Notes: generated by a model from the letters alone, not told the origin. Positions 11,106 through 22,581 are shown, numbered from the stretch's first letter. The stretch: 64,000 nucleotides of DNA from Canna indica (GCA_034359265.1 CP136891.1:50770001-50834000), one strand, 5' to 3'. Made by a program: numbers and translations.

Positions 11106-12240
11106 CTCAATAGATGAAGAGAGGTCTTACTCTCACATGACCGAGGTATGAGAAGGCAATCTAGGTTTTGTTTACTTCTTGTTTGTGTTTCTATCTTTTG
11201 TTTTCATGTTTTGTTTGTGTTTCATGTTTTCTTTTTCCGATTTCGAGTACTTTACAAGGCCGGTCAGATTCTCATAACCCAAAAATGAATAGATGGGCTG
11301 AAGCCTTTTATCCAAATCGAAAATTTCTTCTGCTTGATCATTGCATGTATTTTTTTTTCTCTAAAATGATTGCTTTTAATATTTTATCATTTTATAATCA
11401 TTCTACTTGAAAGTTATAATATTTACATGTAATTAAGGTAGATGGCAGTGGGGTATTCAGGTGTAATTACCATAAAGCCCATATATTTAATAACTCATAT
11501 GGAAAAATAGTGATTTTATATATATTTAAATAGATTTGTCAAATAAATTAGACTCTATTTGTCAAAGGCACATTTTTACCCGCCAGGCCAAGCATATTTA
11601 ATAACGAATTGGAGAACCCCCCCCTCCCGCCAGGCCAGGCACATTTTTACCCGGAGGCTCGGCCAGGCCGAGCAAAGCCGCAACGGTCGAGCCCGTTGAA
11701 GGCGAGCGGTGGAGCTGAAGGTCGGGCTCTCGTGCGGAATCAACTCAATAGACGAAGAGAGGTCTCACTCTCACATGACCGAGGTGTGAGAAGGCAATCT
11801 AGGTTTTGTTTGCTTCTTGTTTGTGTTTCTATTTTTTGTTTTCATGTACGTTTTGTTTGTGTTTCACGTTTTCTTTTTCCGGTTTTGAGTACTTTACAAG
11901 GCCGGTCAAATTCTCAGAACCCAAAAATGAATAGATGGGCTGAGGCCTTTTATCCAAACCGAAAATTTCTTCTGCTTGATCATTGCATGTATTTTTTTTT
12001 TTCTAAAATGATTGCTTTTAATATTTTATCATTTTATAATCATAATCCTTAGCAAACACAAAAAATAATATATCTACTTGAAAGTTATAATATTTACATG
12101 TAATTAAGGTAGATGGGCAGTGGGGTATTCACATGCAATTACCATAAAGCCCATATATTTAATAATTCATATGGGCAAAATAGTAATTTTATATATATTT
12201 AAATAGATTTGTCAAATAAATTAGACTCTATTTGTCAAAA
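10969..12240. repeat. Tandem duplication of about 600-640 bp in the CACTA right arm
   Basis: Unit 1 (about 10969-11566) and unit 2 (about 11604-12239) both start at 'acgaattggagaacccccc' and end at 'gactctatttgtcaaa'. They are nearly identical apart from small indels, including a short insertion in unit 2 ('cataatccttagcaaac', near 12040). The short linker 11567-11603 contains scrambled pieces of the unit, such as 'cccgccaggcca'. The repeat ends close to the right terminus of the transposon. Confidence 0.85.
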
Positions 12241-13008
12241 ATTTAAATATATTTTTTCTTTATTTTTTAAAAAATAAGAAATATATTTTTGTTAAATACA
12301 ATAGAGGCAAATAATTTATCATATAGAGACTAATTAACAATTAGTATCTAAAAGTGAAGATTTAGAGACAAATAAAATTAACTATTGAGACATATTTTTT
12401 TATTAGTTTTTTAATGTGAAGATTTAGAAATAAAAAATTTAATTTACCTCTAATTTTGTGTCTTTATAGGCTAATTGTGTTGTAGTGTAAGTTTACAAAG
12501 GTGGATTTAAGCCTTAACACCAAGACAATCATCAACTCAATCAAACCTAGCAACCTAGGTTTGCACAAGTTCAAATACAATGAAATAAACACCAAAATAC
12601 AACAACTAATGGAGAAATAAATCAAATAATAAATACTTAGCTCCAAAATAAAATTCTCTAGTCCTCTTGATGTCTTGAGAAGATGAATCTTGAAGGTTCA
12701 AAGACAAGATCAAGCTTGTATCATGGAAGCTTAGGTTCTTTACAAAGATAGCTAAAGAATTCTTGTAGAGATGCAAGGAGTGGTTCTTTGGGGCTTAGAG
12801 GCATCAACAACCCCTTGGAAATGAGTTTGGGATCGGTATTTGTAACCCCCCAAACAAGAGGGCTCGTTAATAACTTTAAAACATAAATATTATATAAGGA
12901 TTATTCCTCATTTGGATTCAATAAAAATATCTAAAAAAATCAAAATCCTTAAGAATCAAAATCCAACTTTTGGGATCTAGTACAAATTTCCGAAAAATGA
13001 AAATTTTA

Positions 13009-13837
13009 GGGCCTATTTGGTTAGCGAAACTAAGTTTGTTTTCATGGTTTCGATTTCAGTGAAACCAAAACTACTTACGAAAACGTGTTTGGTTCAGTGT
13101 TTTCATGAAACTGAATTGAAACCAGAATGAAAACGATCGAAACCAACTTTCTTAATAAAAATAAAAATACCAAAATGTAATTTTTTGTGGTTTTGAGATA
13201 TCAGTTTCATTATCAAAATGCAGTGGCAACTTTGTAATTATAAATATTTTTTTATAAAAATTAATTAATTTAAAAATAAATCAAACTATATTTAATTTTT
13301 AAAAATAAAAACAAAAATTATCATTTTTAACTCAAACTATTATCTTAAATTTACAAAGTAATTAAATCAAATTATATCTAATTGACCCAAACCTAAATTT
13401 TAAAATAACTCAATTTTCTTAAAGTTCATCTATTTATAATTTAATCAAAACTAATTTTAGATCACTTATTTTTTTTGAAATTTTATAATAACTATTAATT
13501 AATTTTTATATCTAATTGAACAAAAAAATCTAAAATTACCGATAACTTAATTAATTAAATCATATAAATATTTTATAACTATATTAGCAAACATTTAATT
13601 TATTAAACAAACTAAACATTTAACTACTACTAAAAATATTCAAGAAAAAATAATATTATTTTTTATAACCAAATAAATATTCACTGGTTTCAACTAAATA
13701 AAACTGGTGTTGTTTTTATTAACCAAATGCGTTTTCAAAAAATTAAAAACTAGAAACCAAAATCAAGTTTCCAAAACCAAGTTTTCAATTTCATTGAAAC
13801 CAAACCAGAAAATAATTTTCGCTAACCAAACAGACCC
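13009..13837. mobile_element. PIF/Harbinger-like MITE
   Basis: Terminal inverted repeats GGGCCTATTTGGTTAGCGAA (left) and, read inward from the right, GGGTCTGTTTGGTTAGCGAA (two differences). The element is flanked by the 3-bp duplication TTA (13006-13008 and 13838-13840). A TTA target and GG-rich, TTTGG-containing ends are typical of Tourist/Harbinger elements. The 829-bp interior is AT-rich without a transposase, so it is non-autonomous. Sequences inward of the ends ('gaaaccaaaac', 'aaactg') are also partly inverted. It sits inside the antisense LTR B0. Confidence 0.85.
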
Positions 13838-14307
13838 TTATAATCTTCCAGTTCAAATATGGGTAGGCTAAAGCCCTCCAAAAAATCTTTTAAAATATAT
13901 TGTTATCTAGTTTTTACCTAACGAACAATCATCGAGATTTTTGGTGCCAAGAAAATATCTAGGTCATATAGCCCTCCAAGGAGCTCCCTAGGCTAAGTGA
14001 ATTTTAGGGCCATTTTTTGATTTTTCGGTTTTTTCATGTTTTGGGGTTTGGGTTTAGTTTTTGGATTCTTATGCATCAAATAGAGGATTTACAACACATG
14101 CTAAACACCCTAAATATAAACTTTATATTTCCGACGAAATTCAAGCGTTGACGACCGTCCTTGCCGATTTCTTCGATTTTTCCGATCGGGGACGTCGTGT
14201 GCTAACCAATATGGAACCTAAAAATAACTGTCCAAGAAATCATTAGTTCCATGTTTGTTATCATCAAAACTGAAATTAAGACCAAGATAGAAAATCTTAG
14301 GCCAACA

Positions 14308-14996
14308 AATGTCGCCCTACGAACAGGCGACCAAGAAGGACAAAATGCAGCAGCCTCAAGTCGACCCCCTACGTCTGCCAAGGCCATGACGGCCCTACAC
14401 GCGAGGCGGCGATGCCTCGTCGGCGCCGCTGCTCACCGCGAAGCCTCGCCAAGTGTTGCATCTCGCCGCTACCAATCTCGACTGCCACTCAGTCCACAAG
14501 ACCAAAATTCCCGATCGCCTCCTCGTCGGCTACTCGGACCGCAAGCAGTCGGCCGATGGAAACAACACAGTCCGATGATGAAAACTCCAAAATGGAAATT
14601 ACAGCAACTAAAAATAACATCAAATCTCACAAAACACCACGCAAAATATCGGATTCACAACTCAACAAAAATCCTTGGTAGAATCTCATCCCAACATCAC
14701 AAGTACCCTACACGAATGAAAAGAGCGGGGGACAAGAATCCTACCTCAAAGTCCTGCAACTACGAATTATTTTTCTGGATTCTTCACTGCCGCACGTTGC
14801 CGCTACGATCCGTCGCCATGTGCTCTCGATCTCCGCGATCCACGTCGGCAGCCACTACAAGACAAAAAGGGATTAGGTCTACTTATAAAAGTGATTAGCC
14901 ATGCCCTTTTACAAAAATACCCCCGAAGAATAAAAATTTACAAAACAACCCCTGACGACTATAATTAATTAATTAAATTATTTTCAGGGCTTAACA
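14308..14996 (-). mobile_element. Gypsy LTR E, 5' part (antisense)
   Basis: On the minus strand the LTR starts TGTTAAGCCCTGAAAAT at 14996. It is directly preceded (15010-14997 on the plus strand) by a purine-rich tract reading GGCGGGGAGGAT and by the 'gggggaccaaattcc' type of sequence that usually ends gypsy polyproteins. A GC-rich transcribed-leader-like block fills 14310-14560. The LTR continues past the copia LTR B0 at 3505-1797. Confidence 0.7.
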
Positions 14997-15010
14997 ATCC
15001 TCCCCGCCTA
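14997..15010 (-). promoter_or_regulatory. Polypurine tract of gypsy element E
   Basis: Read on the minus strand, GGCGGGGAGGAT lies immediately before the LTR start TGTTAAGCCC. This is the normal site for plus-strand priming in LTR retrotransposons. Confidence 0.6.
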
Positions 15011-15058
15011 TAGGAATTTGGTCCCCCAAATTCGAATACAAGTCTCCAAAAAATCGCT

Positions 15059-15805
15059 TTAGTCAACACGAACATCTCCTTGGGCCTGCTCTTGGGTCAG
15101 TGCAAATGCTCTAGCAGAGTGTGGTGCATTCTGGTGTGAGCCCCTTCGACACTGCTGCTGGGAACTCCGGCCTCCTAGCTGGATTCTAACCATGCACTCC
15201 CTCCTAAGGTGTCCCAATTGCTTGCACCTGTACCGAACACTATGATCATGCGGGCAATCCCTCGCCAAGTGAAATGCATCCCCACACTTGAAGCAATGCA
15301 ATTGGTCTCTGCTCAATTGGTCCCCCTGCATAGAAGATCCATGTGGCCGAGTCGACATCATCCTCACTCTCTTCTGTTGAGGCTGAGTAATCTTAATATC
15401 AACCTCGCTGCCACTCACGTCATAGAGTGGGTAGAACTAATCGACTTGCTCAAGCTACTAATCGTAACCTCCAATCAATTGCTCCTGAGTTTGGACCGCC
15501 TGACTAGCCGTTGCCTGCTAATGATTTCGATACATCTCAGCATGAGTCGCCTCTATTCGTAGTGCTCACCTCAGAACTATGTCATACTCCTCCAACTCCT
15601 CGCCAGCCATCAACCCCTTAATGGAGTTATTCAGTCCACCGAAGAAGAACTCTGCTCGCCTACTATCTATGGAAACCAGGTCTGGGATGAACATCGCATC
15701 GAACTCAACATCATACTCTACCACTCGCATCGTAGCCTGGCGCAACTGAAGGAACTCATGCGTCTTCTACCGAGCATAAGTGGTTGGGTAGTACTTCTTG
15801 GAGAA
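15059..15805 (-). pseudogene. Ty3/gypsy gag remnant (antisense)
   Basis: Minus-strand translation gives the gag core (KKYYPTTYAR, then FLQLRQ, VVEYDVEFDAMF and an FFGGL block, about 15795-15560). It is followed by two zinc knuckles in the open frame 15418-15059: CFKCGDAFHLARDC, and a degraded second one, YRCKQLGHLRREC. Gag packages element RNA. The core has at least two stops. Only about 50 bp separate the end of this gag from the polypurine tract, so protease, RT, RNase H and integrase are all missing. Either pol was deleted or this copy was gag-only. The gag N-terminus ends abruptly at LINE sequence near 15806. Confidence 0.75.
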
Positions 15806-16195
15806 CACCTCAATAATATGCTATCATCCCTATTGGTCCAAACAACCTCCAGAGATGCTAAGCCGACAAGCAAGAGCCAGGGGATTCGCGGCATAAGGAA
15901 GTCAGGATCAGTCGAAAATGGAAACCAGGCTGCTACTCGACAACCTATGACTGAAGAAGGTCCGACTCCTGATCAAGTGCATGTCGCGAAAACTCCTCAA
16001 GCAAAACCTCGAGGAAGAAGACCTGGCAAGTACTCAAAAACTCAGGACCTCACCCCCCGACAACCTGTATCTAGGAAACATATGTCTGAAGCAGTTAATC
16101 TTGCGGATGCAAAAAAGGCTAAGAACAATACAAATAAGACTACTTCTGAACAGGTGGGGGAAGCCAGCCTTGAATGGCCCCAAGTTCATCAATGA
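15806..16195 (+). pseudogene. LINE ORF1, C-terminal tail
   Basis: The frame 15758-16195 encodes a Lys/Pro/Ser-rich, low-complexity tail typical of L1 ORF1 C-termini. It begins with LNNMLSSLLVQTTS, which is also found in the left LINE block as LNNMLSSLSVQTTS. The stop overlaps the start of ORF2 at 16174, the close spacing usual for plant L1 elements. The first 50 bases (15808-15857) duplicate 1749-1798 with about three differences. Confidence 0.6.
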
Positions 16196-17046
16196 ACATG
16201 CTCGTTTGGAACTGTCAAGGTTTAGGGAGTTCCTTGACATCATTCAATCTGAAGAACATTTGTTCAAAATATTCCCCTGAATGTGTTTTTATTTCTGAGG
16301 TAAAACAAGATCCACTCAAGTTCAAAAGTCTTCTCATGTGGTGTGGCCTCGACTACATGTACTCAATGGCCCCTTCTGGAAGAAAAGAAGGCCTCATATT
16401 AGCCTGGAAGTCCTTGGTGAACCTCTATGTGGTAACAGCTGATTCATTCTTCATCCATGCCTATCTATCTATTGTTGATTCCTCTCAACATTTCATCTTC
16501 TTCGGGATACACCTTCATTATGATTCAACCATACTCTCGCAGTAAGTTTACGAGCTCACTCATAGAACAAATCGGTGTTCTCAACTTGTTCTACTGGGAG
16601 GCGACTTTAATTCCATAATGTGTCCTGAGGAGAAGGCCGGGGGAGCTGACTATCTCCCATGCATGAGTACTCACCTGCTGCAACTAGTAAAAGGACTCCA
16701 ACCTGATCGAGTTCCCTCTTTTGGACACCCCTTCACTTAGAGCAACAGGCGTCAATCAGATCACTTTGTTGAAAAGGTTTTAGACTAATACTTGGGATCT
16801 GCCAATGGGCATGCCATCTGGAGAAACTACACTATCATATATATGGACGATTTTGGCAGCGACCATCGGCCTATCCTTCTTCGATCCATTGCATTCCAAA
16901 AGTCATCTCGCCAATTCAAATTCGATAAATGTTGGTTGAAGATTGATTTGTTAAATGACCTCACGGCTGCAATATGGAAACAACCAGTAAGCGGAACAAC
17001 TCTATACCAAGTGTTTCCAAAATTGAAGAAGGTGGAGCATGGTATT
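16174..17046 (+). pseudogene. LINE ORF2, endonuclease domain (L1 clade)
   Basis: The apurinic-type endonuclease motifs appear in order: MLVWNCQGLGSSL at the N-terminus, VFISEVK (catalytic Glu), LLGGDFNSI (metal and catalytic Asp/Asn), and FGSDHRPILL (catalytic Asp-His) near 16850. In the family this domain nicks target DNA to prime reverse transcription. Stops near 16543, 16738 and 16782 split the frame. At 17047 a gypsy LTR interrupts the gene, and the frame resumes after 19761. Confidence 0.85.
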
Positions 17047-17392
17047 TGTAATATCCTAGATATTTTAATTTTATTTTTCCTCTTATGTTTGTGTTGCCAG
17101 CCTAGCGGGCTAGCTCGAGGTCGAGCCGAGTCGACTCATGGTCCAGTGCGAGCTTGCGAGCTCAGGTAAGTAGGATATGAAATTATTAGGCTTGAGTAGT
17201 TAAAATTATTCAATTTTATGTTGTGTATGCATAATTGTTTAATTATGTTTATGTGTCTATTTTATTGCTTATGATTTATTTTAGGATTAGAATAAGTTTA
17301 ATTAAGTTAATTTAAGTTAGCGGGTTCGGATTGGGCTTAAGGTGGATGCGGATTGGATAAAGGATTTAGAGGGGTTAGGGTTGAGGAGGGAG

Positions 17393-17400
17393 TATAAAAA
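17393..17400 (+). promoter_or_regulatory. TATA box of gypsy LTR F1
   Basis: TATAAAAA followed by a CCCC-rich start-site region. The same arrangement occurs in the sister LTR (TATAAAA at 23359-23365). Confidence 0.6.
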
Positions 17401-18837
17401 CCCCTCCCCTTGGCTTGTGGCTCCTATTTTTGGAGCCACCCAAAGTTTTGAAGAGAGGGAGCCAGCTGCCAACCAAGCCACCAGTCGGCCCCCTTCTCTC
17501 TTTCCCCTTGGAGCCGTCGCCGGCCTTCCCTTCTCCTCTCCCTCTTCTCTTCCCTGTGGAGCTGAGCCGAGGGAGCCGCCGCCCTAAGCCGAGCCACCCC
17601 CCCCCCCTCTTGCTTCCTCCTTTCCCCTTAGAGCCGGCGGCTTGGGAGGAGCCGTTGCCTGCCCCTTCTTTTTTGGGGGTTGAGCCATCGAATTTCGGAG
17701 CCGAAATCGGAGGCCGTCGATTGGATTTTCTTCTTCAATCATCTTTCCAAATTATGTGAGTGGTTTACCCTCTCTCTTTCAAATTTTCTGCGAATTCTTG
17801 AAACCGTTCTTGGCGACTTGGTGTTTCTTGTTTCATTCTTGAATTGTTTCGACATTCTTTCGAGTCCTTGTCGTGATTTTTTATAGTTTGTGCTTGAGGA
17901 GGCCCTAACCTCTCCCCTAAGGGGCTCGACAGCCATGGGTAAACCTAGGGGTGCTCGGCCAAGGGGGAAATCAGGGTCATCCTCAAGGTGTTCAATGAAA
18001 AGCCCGAATGAGCCTTCTTGTCTCCTTGATGTGTAAATCTTGATCTCTTTACCTAATTTGGGTTCTTGATTTGTGGATTCCATGCTTATGATTAAATCTG
18101 TGATTTTTTGATAGAAATTATGATTAAGATCAATATCTTGTAATTTATGCCATGGGGATTCTTGAGAAGGGGGGATTCTTAATCTTGATATTGTTTCTTG
18201 ATTAAAGTATTGTAGATTCTTTTTAATCTTGATTAAAAAACATGAATCTGTGAAATTAATCTCGAGATTAGTATTCTATCCTAATAATAATTAAGGAGTT
18301 AATTTCTGTTAATTTTCGGATTTAATTTCATGTTATGCTGAAAATTGTATGTTGCTGGAATTTTATGCTGAGATGATGAATCTGTGTTGTTTTTAGATTG
18401 CTTGTTGTGGTGTGTGTATTTTTGTGAATATAGTCATGTAATCTATCATTTCGACCAAAAAATATAGTTTGAAAACATAGGACACACTTTGGAGACTAGA
18501 TTCGGATTAGATACATCAGTACAGTGCAGAATAGTAAGCTAAAACAAAACCCTAATCTTGGTGATCTAAATTTTAATTGTATAATTAAAATTGAGTTAAG
18601 GGTGAGCAAAATATGCATGAAATAAAACCACACATGTTCATGAGATTACAGGTCTAAGAGATAGGGGTCAGGTGTAGAGTGTTGAAACGCTTCCTAATAA
18701 GGACACTCCTAGGACACCATAGGAGAGTCTTGACTTAAGTCATGATGCACTATATCCTTACGAATGGCGGAGTGGCTCGATTAGGAGCCGGATTGCGGGC
18801 TAAGCCCGGAATGTTGGATGACAAATTTCCAACCTGT

Positions 18838-19126
18838 GGAACAAGTTCGGAGGGCCTTTCCCGATTGTTCCCGTTTGGCCTCGTGGGATAAGTTCGTAGG
18901 GCCTACCCGATTATCCCCGAGGTGGTTTATATTTAAAGAGGAATAAGTTCGGAGGGCCTTTCCCAATTATTCCTGTGATGTCTTTAATGAGTAAGTTCAG
19001 AGGGCCTACCCGATTACTCTTGTGATATCACGTCTCGCGGAGCAAGTTCGGAGGGCCTTTCCCGATTGCTCCCGAGTTTCCTTATACTAGGATAAGTTCG
19101 GAGGGTCTTCCCAATTATCCTAGTAT
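18838..19126 (+). repeat. Row of six hairpins with constant loop and varying stems (LTR F1)
   Basis: Six units share the core GTTCGGAGGGCCTNCCCGA (small variations). Each core is enclosed by a different but self-complementary stem: GGAACAA/TTGTTCC (18838, 18865), GGGATAA/TTATCCC (18885, 18911), AGGAATAA/TTATTCCT (18939, 18967), GAGTAA/TTACTC (18989, 19014), GGAGCAA/TTGCTCC (19039, 19066) and ATACTAGGATAA/TTATCCTAGTAT (19084, 19115). The last is a perfect 12-bp stem. Loops are about 20 nt and contain an inner GGG/CCC. Confidence 0.85.
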
Positions 19127-19756
19127 GTGTTGTTGTCTTTGGGCATGGTAGGCTTCGGCCTGATGTTCTCTACTCTTGGAGGGTTAGATGCCTTTAGGCA
19201 TGTGTGGCCTGTTGGCCTGTTAGCTAGTCACACCTTCATGACTTTACCTTCTGTAGAGATAGATTTTCTTTCTTGTTATCTCTGTGATATTTATTTGTGA
19301 GGGTTGGTAAAACTGCTCGCTGAGTTCTTTGAACTCACCCGTTGTCATTTGATTTTCTATTTTGCAGAGCCTGGCGGGTGAGGTGGGTTGGATGCACTTG
19401 GCAGAGGAGCCGCATGATCTCATAGCAGTCGTAGTTAGGGTCATTGTCGAGTCTTTTGGTAGTAGTCATGCACTTTTATTAGTTTGATTTGGAGTTGTAG
19501 CCCTGAGGGCATTTATGGCATTTATTTCAGACTTTATTGTAGCTGGACTTTTAAAATGTTGAACTTAAGCCGCACTTTACGTTTCATTTAAGCTACTTGA
19601 AATAAACTCTGTTTTGGTTTGCTTTTCATTTGAAATAAAACTTGTTATTTCTTTTCGCTATATTTATTTGTTGAGTTGGCATGTGCATGGTTTAGGCTGC
19701 GGGGTATAGGCACGTATACCCTGGCTGGTCATGTGACCCCGAGTTGGGTCATGACA

Positions 19757-22434
19757 GTATTATTTCTTGGATCAAACATAACAGCACTAACTCAAACAAA
19801 AGAATACAAACACTACATAGGAAGCTTCAGTCACTTTCTCCATACAATGATCCTAACTTCATGACCACGAAAAGTCTCCTTGAAGCTGAGCTTTGTCGGC
19901 CTTAATCGATGAAGAAAGCTATTGGAAACAAAAGTCTAGAATTCGGTGGCTTCATGAAGGAGATAGAAACACAGGTTTTTTCCATGCCTGTACCAAGAAT
20001 CGCCAAGTGAGGAACAACATTACCCGCATTCAAATCCGAAATGGCAACTAGATTAAAGGAATAGATTAGGTGGTTGAAGTAGCACTTGAACATTTACAAC
20101 TCAAGTTTAATTCCTCTCATCCTCGAAACATTGATGACTGCTTACATAACGTCCCGAGAAAGTCTCTAGGCAAAACAATAACTGGCTTATGTGGCCAGTC
20201 TAGTGAGGAAGTCCAACTCGTTGTGTTTTCCATCAACCCAGAGAGTGCTAAGGGACCTGACGGCTTCACCGGCGCATTCTTTCGGCATCACTGGGAGCTA
20301 ATCGGTGGAGATATCACTGCGGCAATCTCTTCATTATTCAGGCATATGCAACTACTTTGATCCCTTAATGACACCTCCATTGCGCTCATTCCTAAATACC
20401 GGATAGTATCGGATATGACTCATTTATGGCCGATCAGCTTATGTAACATACTGTACAAGATCGGTTCTAAAATCATGGTTCACTTTCTGCAACCTCTGAT
20501 TGAGAAGTTAATATCCCCAAACCACAGTGTGTTTGTTAAGGGCCGACTTATCTCTGAAAATATTATGCTAGCTCATGAGGTCATGCATCACCTGAAATCC
20601 CGACCTCTTCATACTACTAGTGAGATGGCCCTTAAAATCGATATGAGCAATGCCTATGACCGAGTATAATGGAGTTTTATTTCTACTATTATGAAAGCCT
20701 TGGGTTTCTCAAACGAGTTCATATCTTTCACCATGCAATGCATCTCCACTGTATCATATTCGGTTTCTCTATCTGGAAACAAATATGGGTACTTCAACCC
20801 ACCTCGTGGCCTCCGACAAGGCGACCCTTGTCGCCTTTCCTCTTCCTCATGTGCATGGAAGGATTCACGTATCTTCTACATCAAAAATTCTCTGAAGCGG
20901 GATGTAAATGCATCTTCTTGCATCCTCCTAGGCAGACAATGCCTCAAGCTTACATCATTATTTTTTGCGGATGATGTGATCATTTTGAGCAAAGCGGATC
21001 TGCGCCATGCTGCATGCATCAAGGCTTCCCTCGAGGAGATCAGAGCTATCAGTGGCCAATAAATAAGCCCACATAAATCAGTCATTTTCTTTTCCAAAAA
21101 CTCCTCTCAGCATACCAGGAACTCAGTGAGCTTGGCTTTAAACATCACTCATGTAGGAGACCAAGACAAGTACCTTGGTCTTCCGTCAATGATCACCAGA
21201 TCGAAAAAAAATACCTTTGAATATATACTTTCAAAGATCCGACGAAAAATGGAAGGCTTGTCAGCTAGATTCCTTTCTCATGCGGGAAAATTTGTGCTCA
21301 TCAAGTCCATATTGGCAGCCATGCATCCCGAACTACACCATGTCTTGCTTCTTCATCTCAGACTCCCTTTGCAAAAAAAAATCGATCAAATGTGCAGTAA
21401 TTTCTGGTGGTCGACGAAGCATGACAAGCGGGGTCTTCATTGGATGAAATAGTCTCAACTCTGTGAGGGTTTTGCGAATGGAGGGCTGGGTTTTAAGGAA
21501 TGTTGGTGTATGAACTTGGCACTGCTCGCAAAGCATGGGTGGCGATTATTGACTCAGCCAAAATCACTACTAGGGAGAACGTGGGAGGGTAAGTATTTCC
21601 CTTCCACTAATTTCATCAATGCAGAAGCAAAAAACAATTGTTTATGGGATTGCCGCAGCTTGCTTAAGAGGAGGGAGGTCCTTCGCTGGGGTCTCCGTGT
21701 TCAAGTCGGATCTCAAACCACTACGGAGGTGGTTAACTCTCCTTGGCTCCCCATTGAGCCTCACTTCAGTATTTTTGGCCCCTCACCTGAAGCTTCTCAG
21801 TCCCTATTGGTATCACAATTTATTAACAAGGATACACGACTGTGGAAAGCTCCAATGGTCCTCTCCTGCTTTCCACCATCAATTGCTGATGATATCTTCA
21901 AAATTACTATCCATGAAGGTCGTGACTCTTGGACATGGCACTACAACAACTCGGGTCAATACACTATTGCATCCGGATATAAACTGGCAAACAATCACTT
22001 TCAGACGAAAACCCAAGCCATCACGATCTCATTAGCTACACAACTGCCTTCCCCTCAAGGAGGCACTAATCAAAAGACACGTTCCCCTTCTAGATGCCTT
22101 ATGCCCTTTGTGCAAAACACTCAATGAAGCGCTGAACCATCTGTTCATCCACTGCCGGATTTCCAACGAGGTGTGGAATCACTCGGGCCTCAATCTCCTG
22201 TCGCACTCGCTAGACACGACAATTCCTCAGTGGTGGACAAATGCTCGTCGATCGCTGTGGAATTTTCATCATGGAATGGAGCTCCTTGCTTGCATCCTTT
22301 GGAGCCTTTGGAACCTCATGAATAAATGCCAGTTTGAGAATTTGGCTGCGTGTGCAGAAACAACAATTTCTCAAGACATCACACTTTATTCCGCAAGCGC
22401 GATGAATCCTACTCTGAGCTTGCAGATGATTTAA
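19757..22434 (+). pseudogene. LINE ORF2, reverse transcriptase and C-terminal zinc-knuckle region
   Basis: After the LTR insertion the frame resumes with WLHEGDRNTGFFH (about 19950). Then come SAKGPDGFTGAFFRHHW, ISLCNILYKIGSKI, MALKIDMSNAYDRV, PPRGLRQGDP, and the catalytic FFADDVIILSK near 20965, where FADD is the polymerase active site. The thumb and connection follow (DKYLGLPSMI, GGLGFKE). The zf-RVT-like end (CKTLNEALNHLFIHC, near 22108-22160) closes the protein. It would carry out target-primed reverse transcription. Many stops and frameshifts (for example at 20358, 20667, near 20830 and at 21060) show it is long dead. Confidence 0.85.
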
Positions 22435-22560
22435 TCTTCATGCATTCTTCTTACATGAGCATATGTTTTTTGGTTTGCTGTTGACATGGGTTGATGTGAG
22501 CATGTTACTCTTTTCCTTAATGGAATGAAAAAGGTACCTTTGATAATAAAAAAATAGTAA
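22435..22560 (+). mobile_element. LINE 3' UTR and A-rich tail
   Basis: A short TG-rich 3' region ends with 'ggaatgaaaaaggtacctttgataataaaaaaatag', a pattern common at L1 ends in plants. I could not pair a target duplication with the LINE's left end. Confidence 0.5.
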
Positions 22561-22576
22561 TATTGAATATATATAC

Positions 22577-22581
22577 TAAAA

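Larger units (their letters stand above)
5325..12487. mobile_element. Non-autonomous CACTA (En/Spm-type) transposon with captured gene fragments
   Basis: The element begins CACTACAACAGAA and ends TTGTGTTGTAGTG, an inverted CACTA terminus. It is flanked by the 3-bp duplication TAA (5322-5324 and 12488-12490). Removing it rejoins the antisense B0 LTR cleanly. Short subterminal motifs around 'gactcta' and 'agatttagagac' recur near both ends, as in the family. No TNP2-type transposase or TnpA is visible, so it would need transposase from elsewhere. Its interior is mostly AT-rich. It contains an antisense BTB/POZ-P4-ATPase fusion fragment (8090-9480), a GC-rich block, and a tandem duplication near the right end. 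Confidence 0.9.
3506..14307 (-). mobile_element. Copia-type LTR B0 (antisense), carrying three nested insertions
   Basis: LTR sequence of family B, read on the minus strand, is spread over 3506-3792, 5238-5324, 12491-13008 and 13841-14307, about 1.36 kb in total. Its parts line up with the forward copies at 37591-39338 and 48359-49790. Examples are the 'accactataaa' block, the spacer near 12500-12560, and the promoter-distal end with 'gatgataacaaacatgg' reading in reverse near 14250. The gaps are a forward solo LTR (3793-5232), a CACTA element (5325-12487) and a Harbinger-like MITE (13009-13837), each with its own target duplication. No internal region is present, so it is a solo LTR or a remnant. 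No matching 5-bp duplication was found at its own ends (gccgt versus aatgt). Confidence 0.75.
17047..19756 (+). mobile_element. Gypsy solo LTR F1 (2710 bp)
   Basis: Starts TGTAATATCC, ends GTCATGACA, and is flanked by the perfect 5-bp duplication GTATT (17042-17046 and 19757-19761). It lies inside LINE ORF2. A TATA box (TATAAAAA, 17393-17400) precedes a GC- and CT-rich leader (17400-17660). A row of six hairpins lies at 18838-19126. No gag or pol is present, so only one LTR remains. A sister copy is at 23017-25757. The orientation is inferred from the TATA box and from similarity to LTR D. Confidence 0.9.

Noticed and set aside
17342..17759. Pro/Ser-rich ORFs downstream of the LTR F1 TATA box
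   Set aside because: This is the CT-rich untranslated leader of a gypsy LTR. The sister copy near 23400-23690 is open on the opposite strand, so neither frame is conserved.
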